Part shown: piece by piece, positions 10,640-22,918 of the stretch
Layout: each line of letters opens with the position of its first letter
Numbering within the stretch: the stretch's first letter is position 1
Origin: Ancistrus triradiatus
Taxonomy: Eukaryota; Chordata; Actinopteri; Siluriformes; Loricariidae
Length of the DNA: 64,000 bases
Reading direction: 5' to 3'
NCBI GenBank assembly: GCA_025084515.1
Contig: JAJAGP010000044.1
Location: 248,001 to 312,000 of the forward strand
The notes under the pieces: model-generated
What the model was told of the DNA's origin: nothing
The model's input: only the letters and a program-made list of their open reading frames with translations
Database searches by the model: none
Program-made: the position numbers and the translations under genes

Positions 10640-13600
10640 AGTAGTGTGGGCAAGACCTATGTAAAGGTACCTAAGGTGCAGAGGCAGATAAGCAGGTTGA
10701 AACAGCAGTTCACAAAATCAGTCCAACACAACAAAATGGCAGGCAAGAGGAGGTTAACAGACACTCAAGGCGATGAGCAACAGAGTAAGGAACATGTGGA
10801 CCTAAAATTAAGATACGAGATGCTTAGTGCCCAAGCTAAATAAGAGACTATGCATTGATTGAGTGAAAATGATGTGCTTAAATGCAGTTAAGTGAGTACC
10901 GGTTAATGAGGAAAAGGTGCAGGGACTGATAGGTATGTGAATTAGGGCATGAGTGGAGGAGAGAGTGGGGAGTGTCAGAGGGCAGGCCTCTGGATGCTGT
11001 GTGCCCCTTGAAGAGAGCATAGGACATTGGCAGTGCCAAAGCTGGGAGTTGGATTGGGAATTGGCAATTGAGATGAGCCACTTGGAAGCCTCGAATAGAC
11101 CTGGGGTCCAGGATGTTCTTAAACCACATCCAGGACTGTTTCTGCAGACAATATACTTCTCTGTTGATGATGTACTGGATGTGGGAATCCAACAGCCAGT
11201 GGATGGGATGAACAACAGGCTTTCAGGAGAGACCTGAAAAGAGGGAGAGATAAGTGTGAAGGCAACTTAATTGCTTTAAATTTTTATTGTAGTCTGCTCT
11301 TTAAATTGCAGTTCTGAGATTGAGGGGTCCCAGGGCACGAAGTGGGGCTGATAGCCTAGCACACTGAAATGGGGTTATGCCAGTAGTGAGTGTGTGAGGG
11401 AGTGTTGCAGTCTCATCCCATGGGAGGAATGGGCTTCAGTCAGCCTGATTGCACTGACAGCACACTAGCAGGAATTTATCCATTTTCTGGCTGACCCACT
11501 TGCACTGGTCATTGGTCTACGGTCTATGGTAACCTTTGGTGAGACTAACGGAGATGGTAAAGAAGCGACGAAAGGCGACCAGTGTGCCCGAGGAGAGTTA
11601 GGGAGCTCACCCGAGATATTTTAGGTTTGTGTGATCTGTATGAAATAGAAAGGGATGCTTTGTACATTGGAGCAAGTGTCTCCATTCTTCCAAAGCCAAC
11701 TTGATGGCCAAAAGCTTGTAATCACGCACATTATAATTTTGTTTGGCTAGAGAGAGCTCATGAGAACTGAAGGCTATGGGATAGAGTTTAGGAAGCATGC
11801 CTTGGTGTTGCGATAGAACCACATGGACTCTAGGTTCAAACTTGTCCACATCTATGATGAAGAGATGATGAGGATCATGATGGACCCACACAGGAGATTG
11901 CGAAAATGCCAGATTTAGGGTATATAATGCTGAGTCTGCTTCAGGTGACTAGTGACGAGTGTGTAAAGAAGAGTAATGAGTCGCTTTCAGCAGTGCTGAA
12001 TATAACCACCAATATAAATTTGCAAATCTCAGGAAGCACTGAGGGTCTTAAATCATCCATGGAGTAGGTGAATCTAAACATATCATTCTTATGCCTGAAG
12101 GACTGATCAAATGGCCCAAAAACATAGTAGATTGGTATGGAAGCCATGCTGCTCTGCTTTTACAGGCAGCTTGTGGTGCAGAACGTGCACAAGAACCTGT
12201 CATATGTGCAAGCAAAGGGAAAAGACAGTAAATGAGAATGACCTCTAAGGAGACTAACACAAAATATCCCGGCATGTCCCGAAGGACATCATTAATGAAA
12301 GCTTGGAAAGCAGAACATGTGTTGACAAAACCAAAGGGAATAATCAGATACTGATAATGGCCAGTGCCTGCACTGAAAGCTGTTCTTCATTAACCCCTCT
12401 CTTTAATGCAGATCAGATTATAGGCATCACTTAGGTCTAGCTTGGTGTACCACTTTTTCTGTGTTTCTGAGTGTAGAGCGAGGAACCAGAGAAACAGGAA
12501 AGGTGAAGTTCTTGATGATATTATTAAGGTCATTACAGTCTATGCAGGGCCAGAGAATAGAGTCACACTTTGATCTGAAGAACAGTCCAGCTGATACCAT
12601 GGGCAGTGGCCAGGTAATCCTTTATACAGGGCCTCGGCATGGCCCTATCTTTAGCAGCCAAGAGTGGGTAGGCCCATACCTTGGGTAGAGCATCTCCTTC
12701 ATCAGTCTGAATAACAGTCATAAAGGCAGTGAGTCAAAAGGCCATGTGTGCTGGCATTGCTGAATACCAGGGCGAGATTGATGTTAATCTGAAGAGCATT
12801 AGGTGGGAGTTCAGGTCTGGGGGATGGTTAGATGAATATTCTAGCAAGAGGATTCAAATTCTCTCATCTCAGAGTGGCAGTTATTCACAGAGGTCGAGTG
12901 AGACTGAGTACCCATCAACTGCAGCACCACATTTAACTCCACAAGCAAGGTCTTCTAAAACACCACCAGCTTATCATCCATAAGGTTGCTTTAGATGCAA
13001 CAGGGTCGACTAGAGCTGAAACACAAAGATGAGTGGACAGTATGCATCCTAACCTTCAAGGAGAAAGAGAAGAGAGAATGAGAATATGGTGAGCTACTCA
13101 CAGAGATAGAGTGGACTGGCTTGGATGCACACTTCAAGTCACGTGTGCCATTACAATTAGGGCGGCAATGTTGCCTGGAACCACAGTAGACACACAAGTC
13201 AGCTTCGTAGCAGTAATGACACTCACCCAGGAGAGATGGATGGGTTTGATTTGCATGGTTTCTGTTTCAAGAAGCGGAGCTTTGGGTTCTAACACGTGTG
13301 TTGATAATGATGAGTGTGCACATCTTGGATTTGGTTAAGTTTGATGGAGAGATTGTGTTCATTGTGAGATTAGCATCACAACAGACCAGCTCAGATGACA
13401 TTTGTAAAGCAGACCATTGTGGAAGGGGGGTAGCAAGTTGTTGTTTCAGCCTCAACTCAAGGCTGGTGTGGTGTGGAACGCCAGCATAAGGAGTAGTCTC
13501 CTGCTAGCCCTGCCCTTGTGAGTTGGTTAAATACACCCTAAAAAGAAGATAGAAAGAGGTCAAATATCTTACCTGATGAGGGAGCTCAGTGGTGGCAGGA

Positions 13601-13990
13601 GCCAGTGTAGCCAGCTTGTGTTGCTGAGAAACTGGTTCAGTAACTGCCTCAGTGAGTGTGGTGAGCTGTTGATGTTCATTCAGTTGGTGAGCAGTGAGGG
13701 TTGGATAATGGAACTGCCTCCACTGCCTCCATGTTGGCGTAGTCCCGTATAACATTGCCCAAGAAGCAGATGCAAATGAAGGGGAGCAGACACCAAAACT
13801 GCAGGTCAGGAGCTGCAGAGATTGAAGAATGCGCCACGATGAAAGTCTGATGGGGGGGCAGGCAATATGAGGATCTTGTTTTGATGAAGAGTGTGAACAT
13901 AAAATGAAGATGCTTAGTTTTCAAGCAAACAAGAGATGCAATGAGGGGGTGACTATGTAATAGGTAGGTGAATTGGAGCATAACAAGGGA
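10640..13990 (-). pseudogene. Ty3/gypsy retrotransposon remnant (gag, RT, RNase H, chromodomain)
   Basis: The minus strand carries a degraded pol/gag order. Near 13504-13755 is a gag N-terminal segment (HQLNEHQQLTTLTEAV). Near 13100-13197 is a zinc-knuckle relic CVYCGSRQH. Reverse-transcriptase scraps lie at 12050-12700 (FVLVSLEVILIY, FLGHLISPSGI). RNase H at 11607-11891 is the best piece, with LPKLYPIAFSSHELSLAKQN and LLAIKLALEEWRH. At 10880-11190 a C-terminal chromodomain-like tail reads YIINREVYCLQ...WMWFKNILDPRSIRGF. Only about 400 bases separate RNase H from this tail, so most of the integrase is deleted. No env gene is seen. Stops and frameshifts occur throughout; no intact LTR pair was found. 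Confidence 0.78.
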
Positions 13991-14335
13991 GAGATGTGTG
14001 TGAAACTGTTAAAAAAAGAAGTGACTAGTGTAAGCTAGTGCTGTGTTGTATACGGGTTCATCCGTTATCATGGTTTTATTTCCCATAAGGTAATGAATAT
14101 GCTGCAATAGCATAGCTGAAACAACAGCTGTAACACATCAGAAAGCAACAAATTATATAATATTGTTTGACATACAAGTGCTACAGAGCACTGTGGGGAA
14201 TGGCATTGCTGATTGACATTCTGGATATATCTTGCTAGCTAGCCAGGTAGCATAACGGTCTGTTAACAGCTGGGAGGGGGTTCATTGCTCTGGTAGATTA
14301 AAGAACAGAAAACATAGACGGAGGATAAAGAAATT

Positions 14336-14457
14336 GTCTTCATACCCTTTCACTTTTTCTCATTTTATGTTGCGACTTTGTGCTAAAATAAAACAAAATT
14401 TAAGTTTTCTCTCATCAGTCTACACTCAATACCCCAATACAAATCCTCAACATAAAC
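14336..14457 (+). repeat. Tc1-like element terminal fragment
   Basis: CATACCCTTTCACTTTTTCT, followed by CATTTTATGTTGCGACTTTG and a TCTACACTCAATACCCCAAT box, resembles the subterminal part of a common fish Tc1-like element. No transposase part is attached. Confidence 0.5.
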
Positions 14458-14459
14458 TG

Positions 14460-15450
14460 TGAAAGGCTATGAAGACTTCCTGAATGCATTGTATGTGTTG
14501 GAACACAAGGGGTGTGTGAATGTGAATGAAAAGCCTACGTTCAGTTTACATGAAATAAATAAAAAGGGTTCCTTAGTAGATTGGATAACACTGCTAAATA
14601 AACATAAATTCACTGTTAAAAAGAAATGTATATCATTTGCATGCATTCCTAGTATCTTTATGTATTTTTACAATACATATGTTGTTTTAATGATATCTGG
14701 AGATATGAGCTTTAGTGATGCTAGGGAGATATTGGTCTGCCACATCCTTTATTCTCTGGTTTACAGATTGCTACTTGAGAATACGAGAGGGTGAGAGGGA
14801 GGGTGAGAGAGCGAGAGAGACAGAGAGAGAGATAGAAGCCTGAACCAAGGCATTCTTGTAGCCGATGACAACTTCACAATTCCTTGTAATTTCTGAAGAG
14901 GCGGGCCTGTGCCCTGCAAATCAACTCTGAGAAAGATACAGTGCTCAGAGTACTACCTATAGAGTTTCATTTCGATATGGCCCTCAAAGCTGTAAATCTA
15001 ATTCGGGCAGCTTTATGGCAAATCAGATAACTCACTGAGGTAAGCAGTCTAAGAAACAGTTTTAGTCCTGAGAGAGTTTCAGTGTGGCATGATAATGGTG
15101 TTACTAACTAAGACCTCTCTTCATTTCCTGGTAGATTTATGCTTTAATAAACTATGGCGTGCCATGTCCATATGGGATACTATGTTTAAATGGCCTAGGT
15201 AATAAAATGTTTTTTTTTTTTTTTTTAAAGAATGCTGTGACAACAGACAGAGTAATAAAAAATGCCATATCTTGGCTGGTAAACAAGCCAGTGCCCTTCG
15301 TAGCTGCACAAATTGCTACACATTGGCCGTTCTGTATTTATTTTCCTTACTTGTGAGTGTGCCTAACCCATGTTTATATTACATTGTTTGGACGAAAAAG
15401 CATAGAAGCCTTCTGACATCCCCACATGGTGAACTGTGTTCTTACAGAAA
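14460..15450. other. Non-coding with GA-rich tract
   Basis: A GAGA-rich purine tract is at about 14785-14835. An open frame at 14459-14794 (111 codons) matches no family I know and lacks splice signals. A T15 run is at 15210-15226. Confidence 0.4.
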
Positions 15451-15459
15451 CTATAACTA

Positions 15460-15605
15460 TCTTTTGAAAAGCCAAAAGACTCTCAAGATTTGCTTTAGGT
15501 TATTGAGGTTAGGGGTAGGTGTGGGTGTAGCATTCATTAGTTACAGGCTACAGTAAGATACAGGTAGTGATAGTGAGGTGTGGGGGTAGACGTGTGTCCC
15601 CACTA
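15460..15605 (+). repeat. GGTTAGG-type fish repeat
   Basis: AGGTTATTGAGGTTAGGGGT followed by GGTGTGGGTGTAGCATT and CAGGCTACAGTAAGATACAG, in the same order as the copy at 41290-41420. Confidence 0.6.
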
Positions 15606-15609
15606 GGGA

Positions 15610-18115
15610 TAGTTTGCCTTTTATCATCATGTGGCTGTGTACATCCCTTAGGAATAAGAGCAGTTTCTCCTGGTCGTTTACCTTCAGTTTAGTCCCTTAG
15701 TTTAGGGTGATGTGTGAAATATAACATTTGCTCATAAGGTCTCAACTCTAGCATGTGCCATGGAACAGCAATGGGCTCCTCTAAGCAACTTACTTCAGCA
15801 TATTGAAAGAAAGGTAATTGACTCTAATATGGTTGGGGAAGGCACTAAAATGACATCTAAGAGCACTTTATACTTCTGAACAAGTCATTAAGGAATGCAA
15901 GTTAAGGGGAACTGATCGAGTAAAGATAAGATCTTTAAGACAAGGAAAATTATGATAGAACTGCTCATAGATTGGTCTGGTATGCAAAACAAAACCCCTT
16001 AGATGCAAAACCCTCAGGGACCAGTACCTACAGCAGTACACTTGCCTCCACAAGCATGATCTGCATGCAAGAGTGACCTGTCTAAAGGAGAACTAAAAGA
16101 AAAGCATTTTACAAGCATTTAATATGATGTTTGTCAGTGTGGCAAAAACTTTTTCATTCAGTTAGCCAGTGAATACATGTTAGTTTTAATGCTAACTGAC
16201 TAGCATTCAGTCACAATACCGAACCATATTGAATTAATTTAAATGCACCCTTATTAGCTACTATGTTTCATCTCCGTATTCCATCTTGACCCTTGACTCA
16301 TCCTGAGCCACCCTAGTCTGTATTCTGACTCTGGAGAGGGGAAGTACAAGTTATATTTTGAGTCTGTATTGAGAAGCATCGTCATGCTGTCTTTTCCGGG
16401 TGCAAGACGTCCCCTCTCTTAAGGTCAAGGCTGACGTATTCCACTTGGGTAAAGGTCATCTGCTGGGCAAAGTGTCCAGTTGCCTGCTACCCGCTAGGTT
16501 CCATCCCAAGTCAGGGTTAAGTTCCAGTTCTGTCTCTCTCTCCAAGTTACAATTTGCAAGGCTCAAGAGTTCCTTATATCACTGGGCTAGGTTTGTAGCG
16601 CACACAGACCAGGGGTACTCCACGTGTGACAATAAAAACATACGTCAAAATAAACCATAAACTACTTTAAGAAAGGAGAGATGGGGGTATTTAAATGGCA
16701 TTCAACAGTTCCGAGACTTGCATATTATTAAAAATCTATATATAGATTTCTCATATCCACTGACTGTTCGGATGTCTTTCAGATCAAAATTTGCCAAATT
16801 GAATTATAAAAAAGCAAAAAACCCCAAATTAAATATTTCTGCATGTTTTTGCATATACTCTTATTTGGTCAATTATACATAATAAACAACATACAGTACA
16901 ACATTCACATCACACCCAATAACTGCATCTGCAAATTCATGCATTTTCTTTGAGATATTTAGTAAATCAGAGCCAGAAACTTTCTCACACAATGACTAAA
17001 TAGACAGGAGTTTTGTACATATGGTGGATTTATCTTGTCCCTGCTGTGGCTCTGAATTTACCATGTTCTTGCTACAAGGACTGGAGAGAATGATGAGCAT
17101 TTGCCTCTATTCATTTCAGTGTGGTTCAGTGCTGTATTGTATACTTGGAAGTATGGGCTCTATGCACTGCCATGTTCAGTTCATTGTTTTTTTTTATTTT
17201 TTTTTTTTATAACAAGATCTGAGCCAGTCTGATGCACAATGATGAAAATAAAGCAGAACCTCTGAAGGAATGCTGATTAAACATGCTGGATCTGTGCTCT
17301 GCTCTGTGGGCAGCCGTGTTGGATTTGTTCCCAGACTTGGACAATAATCTGTATTGCATTTGAAAGCCTATTGTTCGTGCACAGATAATCCAGGTAGATG
17401 TAGCTTCCAGCCAACATTCAGCATAAATGGCATCTGTTTTGAACCAAACATAATGTATATAAAAGACTTTACAATTACAATGTATGGGCCCATCATACAG
17501 AGATTCAACCAACCTCAGATTGAAAATATTAGATTTTTTTTTTAATTCCAGAAAGTTCCAAAATGCAAAACCTTCATTTGCCATGTCCACGTAAATCTCA
17601 TTCTTCATGTACAGATTTTTTTTGTTGTTATAATCATAAACATCAATATAACATCTGTTTGCGTAGTATTTACTTTGTATTAGGTATTATAAGTAATTTA
17701 GAAATAATTTAAAGTATATGGGAGGATGTGCATAGGTTATGTGCAAATTTTACATGAGAAAGTTCAGTGTACATGGATTTTTGGTATCTGTGTGTAGTAA
17801 CGGAGAGCTGACTTTGCTGAGCTCTAACATTTAGGTATAAGGGAAAAGATGCTGTGTTGAAAACGTTCAGCATACACAGTGCAGTGATGCATTGAATTCA
17901 TCTTCATTGAAACAAGTTAAGCAGGGAATCGTGCGAATGAACAGGATCTAGCTAGTAACACTAAGATGATTAATACAATTAAATATATGAATCTAATAAT
18001 CTATTAAATCTATTTGGCTTATATGTACAGTACTTCCGAACCATTGTTGTTATCACTATTAAAAAAAATAGTAGTCTTTAATCTACCAAATTAATTGGGT
18101 CATTCAGATGCCCCA
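15610..18115. other. Non-coding, nothing recognised
   Basis: AT-rich DNA with homopolymer T runs near 17188-17210. No transposon termini or exon-like open frame with splice borders were seen. Confidence 0.45.
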
Positions 18116-18119
18116 CTAC

Positions 18120-18260
18120 TTAGTTAGTTCTGCTGTTGGGTCTGGGTGTAGGTGTAGGTTTAATTAACCACAGTAATATAATATCCTTGAACAGTCCCCA
18201 CAACGATAGAAAGAGACTATGTGTGGTTGTGTGTGGTTGTGTGTGAGAGAGAGAGAGAAA
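18120..18260 (-). repeat. GGTTAGG-type fish repeat beside a TG/GA tract
   Basis: GGGTCTGGGTGTAGGTGTAG, then TTAATTAACCACAGTAATAT and CAGTCCCCACAACGATAGAA, next to a short GTGTGTGGTT / GAGAGAGA tract. Confidence 0.55.
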
Positions 18261-19225
18261 ACAGAGAATGAGAGAAGAGAAAGAGAAATAGGAAATATGG
18301 GCTGTTTTTCTGCTTAATCGGAAATCCTTATTCAGTGGCCAATAATAACTGCATCCCTCCCACTCCACAACATCCTCAATCTCTTTTAGCCCTTGGGGAA
18401 AGTAGAGGAGCAGAGAATAGAGCGAGAGAGAGGGAGAGACAAACTGCCTAAAATCCTATGGTTCTAAAAACAGTGCAACATCATTACTTTGCTATTTTTG
18501 GCACAGGGTGAAAACGTGATGCACATGCTTTACATTGCTGTCATTAAAAATGAACGTGTCTAAGAAGTCGAGTTGAGTGTGCTTTGGTTCTAGACACAGC
18601 TGGTGAGTCACATGTCTTCTGAGGTGTGATGAGGTAGTAAGTGGCAGAAACAAAGGCGAAAACAGTGCCGTGAAGCTAGTATTTGTGCCTCATTATCACC
18701 AGTTTCCTGCTAATTAGGACCACTCACTCGCAACTTGTGGAAAACCAGAGCCGTCTAATCAGCGGATAAAGAAAAAAAGAGGTTACTTAAAAGGCCAGTA
18801 GAATGCTTGCAGTTCACAAATATTCTTTGGTAGATGTTTCAGATCTGCCCAGCTATTTGAAATAAGTCTGGGGCTGGTGAAGCCTATTTCAAAACCTTTT
18901 TTTTGAAGGAGATTGTTGATTTGATATGTTTTGAGTATTTTTTTCATGTTGTAAATTTAACCTCATTTTCTGATTGTCAGACTTCACTGATTTTTGTACA
19001 TCAGCTTCCAGGATTTGTTGATATTTTATAGAATCCACAATAACATTTCCAATTCCACAGACTGCCACAGAACCCCAAAGTGCGAATGAACCACGCCCAT
19101 CCCAGAAGTTGAATCAGTTCATCTGGACATAAGGTTTTGTGAGAGAGACATTTCATCACTCATCTAAGTGACTTCTTCAGTTACATAACAATGGAATCAG
19201 TTTAATATGCAAATTGCCATGGTCA

Positions 19226-21240
19226 TTAATGATAATGGTCACGTGTGCCATTCACACAGCATTGGGGAATATCTGCGATAGCGATGTTGTAAGATGGTGA
19301 GAGGTGTACTCTGAGACCCCCTCCTCGGTTCAGGGATGGACGTTCCCTTTGTACAAAAATAGCTTCTTTTACTGTGAGTTCAAACCAGTGTTCCTCCTTA
19401 TCAAGGATCTGCACGTCTTCATCCTTGAAATAGTGGCCACTGGCCTGTAGGTGGGTGTAAACCACAGAGTCCTGACCTGATGAGGTAGCTCTTCTATGTT
19501 GTGCCATCCGTTTCACCAGTGGCTGTTTGGTTTCCCCGATGTACAATTCCTGGAAATCCTCCCGGCACTTAACAGCGTACACTACATTACTGTTTGTGCT
19601 GGGGGACCCGATCCTTGGGGTGGACCAGTTTCTGGCTTAGCATGTTTTGGGGTTTGAAAGCCACCGAGATGCGGTGTTTGGAAAATATGCCTCTCAATTG
19701 TTCCGATGTTCCTGCCACACATGGAATCACCACTGGTTTACGCTTAGACTGAGGTCAATCTGCTGGAGCACTGTTTGGGCGTCTTACCGGCTTTGACGAA
19801 GGCCCAGTTCGGATAACCACATTTGCCCAGGGCCTGCTAAATGTCAGATTTCTCTTGGCCACTGTGTCAGTGGGGACGCTGTCTGCTCGGTGGTACAGTG
19901 TCCTGATGACACCTAGTTTGTGCTCCAGTGGATGATGAGAGTCAAACCTTAAGTACTGATCTGTATGTGTTGGCTTACGGTAAACATCGACTTTCAATTG
20001 GCCCCCATCTCCAATCACAACCTCACAATCCAAGAAGACTAACCTGTCATTCTTCACATCCTCCCTGGTGAACTTGATGTGTTTGTCCACTGAGTTGATG
20101 TGGTTGGTGAAATGTGGTACTTCCTGAGATTTCATTTTAACCCAGGTGTCATCCACATATGTTATCCACATATCTGTCCCTGAATAGGATCTTCTTTTCC
20201 ACTTCTTCCATATATAGGTTAGCCACAATGGGTGAACTGATAATAGTACTGCTCTCTGTATCTGAAATGGGTGAATAGGATTTAAGACACAGCTCCAGAA
20301 GCAAATACATGGTCTGAGTTAAGGGTGGTCCTATTGCTGAGAGTGGGGTCATCCTGTAGTTTCATTCGGACTGCCTCTAGTTCCTCAGCAACTGGAATGC
20401 ACATGAGAGATGTGACATCATACGAGACCATTGTGACATCCGTCTCCATAATGACGTCCCTCACCTTATCCATGAAATCCATAGTGTTCTGAATGTGATG
20501 AACCGTACTGCCTACCAGTCGGTTGAGGATTGATGCCAGAAATGTTGTAGGTCAGAGATGTTGTAGGTCACGGAGTTGATCATAAACAGGATGTGCCGTT
20601 AAGGCCCATGGTGTGTATGTATCTTAGGTAAGCCGTACAGACTAGGTAGGTGTAGCCTCCCTGGGTATAATCTGTGGTACAGAGGCCAGCTGATAGCATT
20701 GTCCTGTCCTAAAAACTTAAATCCACTACCTTTTTTCATATACCCACTACCAGACTCTCATTTCAGGGGCTCGTAAGTGTTAGTGTCTCTAAGAGTGATA
20801 ACTTTCTCATGATAGTCTGTCTGGTTTAATAAAACAGTGCACCTGCCTTTGTTTGCTGGAAGGATGATGATGTTATTATCCTCTCTGCTGATGTTGGATG
20901 TCAGTGGCTTCGCGTTCCTAAGGCAGGCTGAAACTTTCATTTGCAGTTGTTGTTGCGGATTGCTGATTTCGTGGCTGTAATCAGTTTTACTAGTGGTGTC
21001 ACAGCAAAATTCAGCTCCTTTGCCAAGCTGTCTTTCTCTGCCTGGGTGGGTTGTCTGTCAGACAAGTTCTTCACCCACTTGTACACATCAACAGGTTGTG
21101 TCTGTCCTCCGTCTCTCTTCCAGCCTTTGAGAGTGTCATCTGTCTACCAGTGTCTCTGGCGTGCAGCAAGAAGGTCGAACTACTTCTGCTGCCTAGTTTT
21201 AGACTTTCCATGTTGTGCTAACTGAGTCTTTTCTGTGAAG
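19226..21240 (-). pseudogene. Penelope reverse transcriptase / GIY-YIG endonuclease, broken
   Basis: N-terminal part at 20758-20940: IIILPANKGRCTVLLNQTDY, typical of the segment before the RT fingers. RT palm at 19755-20228 with the catalytic YVDDT box (ITYVDDTWVKMKSQEVPHF) and the conserved KPTHTDQYLRFDSHHPLEHK block. After a linker (near 19590-19740) the C-terminal GIY-YIG nuclease at 19226-19582 reads MYAVKCREDFQELYIGETKQ, then RMAQHRRATSSGQDS and ERPSLNRGGG. The enzyme nicks DNA and primes reverse transcription at the cut. At least four frame changes separate the pieces, so this copy is inactive. The 20500-20600 part contains a short tandem duplication (AGATGTTGTAGGTC). Confidence 0.87.
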
Positions 21241-21963
21241 CTGGTCACTCACTGGAAGCTGGTCTCGTCTAGACGCAATGCAAGTCTCTGTCAGATCTGT
21301 TCTTATCTGACTTTCAAGGCATCGATAGTCAAGTTAGTTTGTTTCACTCATTCATTCAGCAGTTGGTTTTGTGCCTTCTGGAGGATCTTGTTAGCCTGCT
21401 GGCCCTTTACCGAAGAACCACGCCCATGTTTAACAGTTTGCAAGCACTGTCTTATGTCTGAATTGCATTTTTCTAAATATAAATTTTTTACATTTTATTT
21501 CAGTTAGAAACCCCCTTGTCAGATGGAATCAGACAGAACACAGAAGGGCTTTCAATTAGTTTATTGCATAAGGATTTTGAAGTCAAGGAAATGTGAAAAA
21601 AATAGCTTAATAGTGCAATTTCTAAGATCCTATGAAATGCATTGTTTTGATTTTAGATTAGTATTGGTTACTGTGAGTTCATTTACGCTGTTCAGTGTAT
21701 GCTAATGGGATCAGTTTGGTTTCAAAGCTTAAATTTGTACTGAAATCCAATTTACGGTAGCAATCCTGTGCTAGGAACCTGTGAGTTTGTTTTGCTGTAA
21801 CTTGTTTTTGAGTTAAAGGTGCAATGGAGGAGAGAAAGTAAGAGGAAAGGTAGTGTTGTAGAAAAACAGGTTTCCTCTGGTTCTGTCTGTAAAGCCCAGG
21901 CTTTAGCTTGGCTTTCATTATTCAAGGTTGACCTGGAACAGCAAAGGAGCAGTGTTCAGTATG

Positions 21964-21989
21964 AACACACACACACACACACACACACA
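21964..21989. repeat. CA microsatellite
   Basis: About 13 CA units. Confidence 0.9.
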
Positions 21990-22744
21990 AAAGCTGCTTG
22001 TAAAAGTGCAGCAGAGCATCATACTTTCCACCCTTGCTGGTTAGAGTAGAAATAAATCTTATACATTTATCAGCCTTTCCTCTCCTCCCTGCCAGTCTCC
22101 ATCAGCCCCCAGATCATCCATTAATCATACTTTGTCAGGCCCTGTTTCTTTCTGTCACTGTTTCCTTAACCCCCTTTTCTTTTCCTGTGTCTTTTTCATT
22201 CTCTATATATGTGCACGTGTGGCTGTGGCAGAACAATTTCATTATCAGAACTGATCTAAGCAGTGTTCTCCCCAGAATATGTCTGTGTAGGCTGTCAGTC
22301 ATCCAATCCATTGTCATCTTGAGTGCTTGAGTTAAAAGCAACTGGACCTCTTTTTTGGTTCTAGACGTTTTACCTCTCATCCTTCTTCAGTTGTATAAGC
22401 TGATGGGGAGTTCCACATATTTAACCTCAAATGGGGTTGTCAGGTATTTAACCTCTGCTAGGATTGTCAGAAAAACAGTAAGTGTGTGAATGAAATGGTA
22501 ACATTGATGTATAAAACCAAGGCGATAAGAGATGCATTTAACCCCTGTATTTAAGCTTTGTGTGTGTTAGTGAGCGTGGCTGAAGAATAGACAAGCATAT
22601 TCTGGGTGTGTATCACAGTACCAGATAAAGGAGTGCAGATATAGTTGCTGTGTGTCACATGAGAGGGAACATATTCAAGAGTATGGCATTGCGTGGGTAA
22701 ACTTGTACCATTAAAATTAACAGTCACTGCAAATCAATACAGTG

Positions 22745-22915
22745 GTATTCTTGCGGGTCAAGTCAAGTCAGATCTATTTATATAGAGCTTTTTACAATGG
22801 AGCATTGTCTCAAAGCAACTTTACAAGTTTAGATTATCTCCTAATAACTACGTCCAATCCCAAATTGAGCAAGCCTAGGGCGACAGTGGCAAGGAAAAAC
22901 TCCCTGCCGGTCAGT
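22745..22915 (+). repeat. Dispersed fish repeat, GTCAAGTCAGAT...AAGGAAAAACTCCCT type
   Basis: Starts GGGTCAAGTCAAGTCAGATC, continues TATAGAGCTTTTTACAATGG and CATTGTCTCAAAGCAAC, and ends GGCGACAGTGGCAAGGAAAA. Partial copies lie at 31270-31440 (reverse, inside a Tc1 element) and 44345-44405. Confidence 0.7.
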
Positions 22916-22918
22916 ATA

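Larger units (their letters stand above)
19105..22410 (-). mobile_element. Penelope-like retroelement with GIY-YIG endonuclease
   Basis: Minus-strand coding parts of a Penelope element run from about 21240 down to 19226. Both sides carry a related box in the same orientation: CATCTAAGTGACTTCTTCAG near 19161-19180 and CTCTCATCCTTCTTCAGTTG near 22374-22393. This fits the direct terminal repeats (pLTR) that Penelope elements can have. The outer limits are approximate. Confidence 0.75.

Noticed and set aside
14459..14794. 111-codon frame as a gene
   Set aside because: No known family, no splice borders, AT-rich codon make-up and no repeat of it elsewhere.
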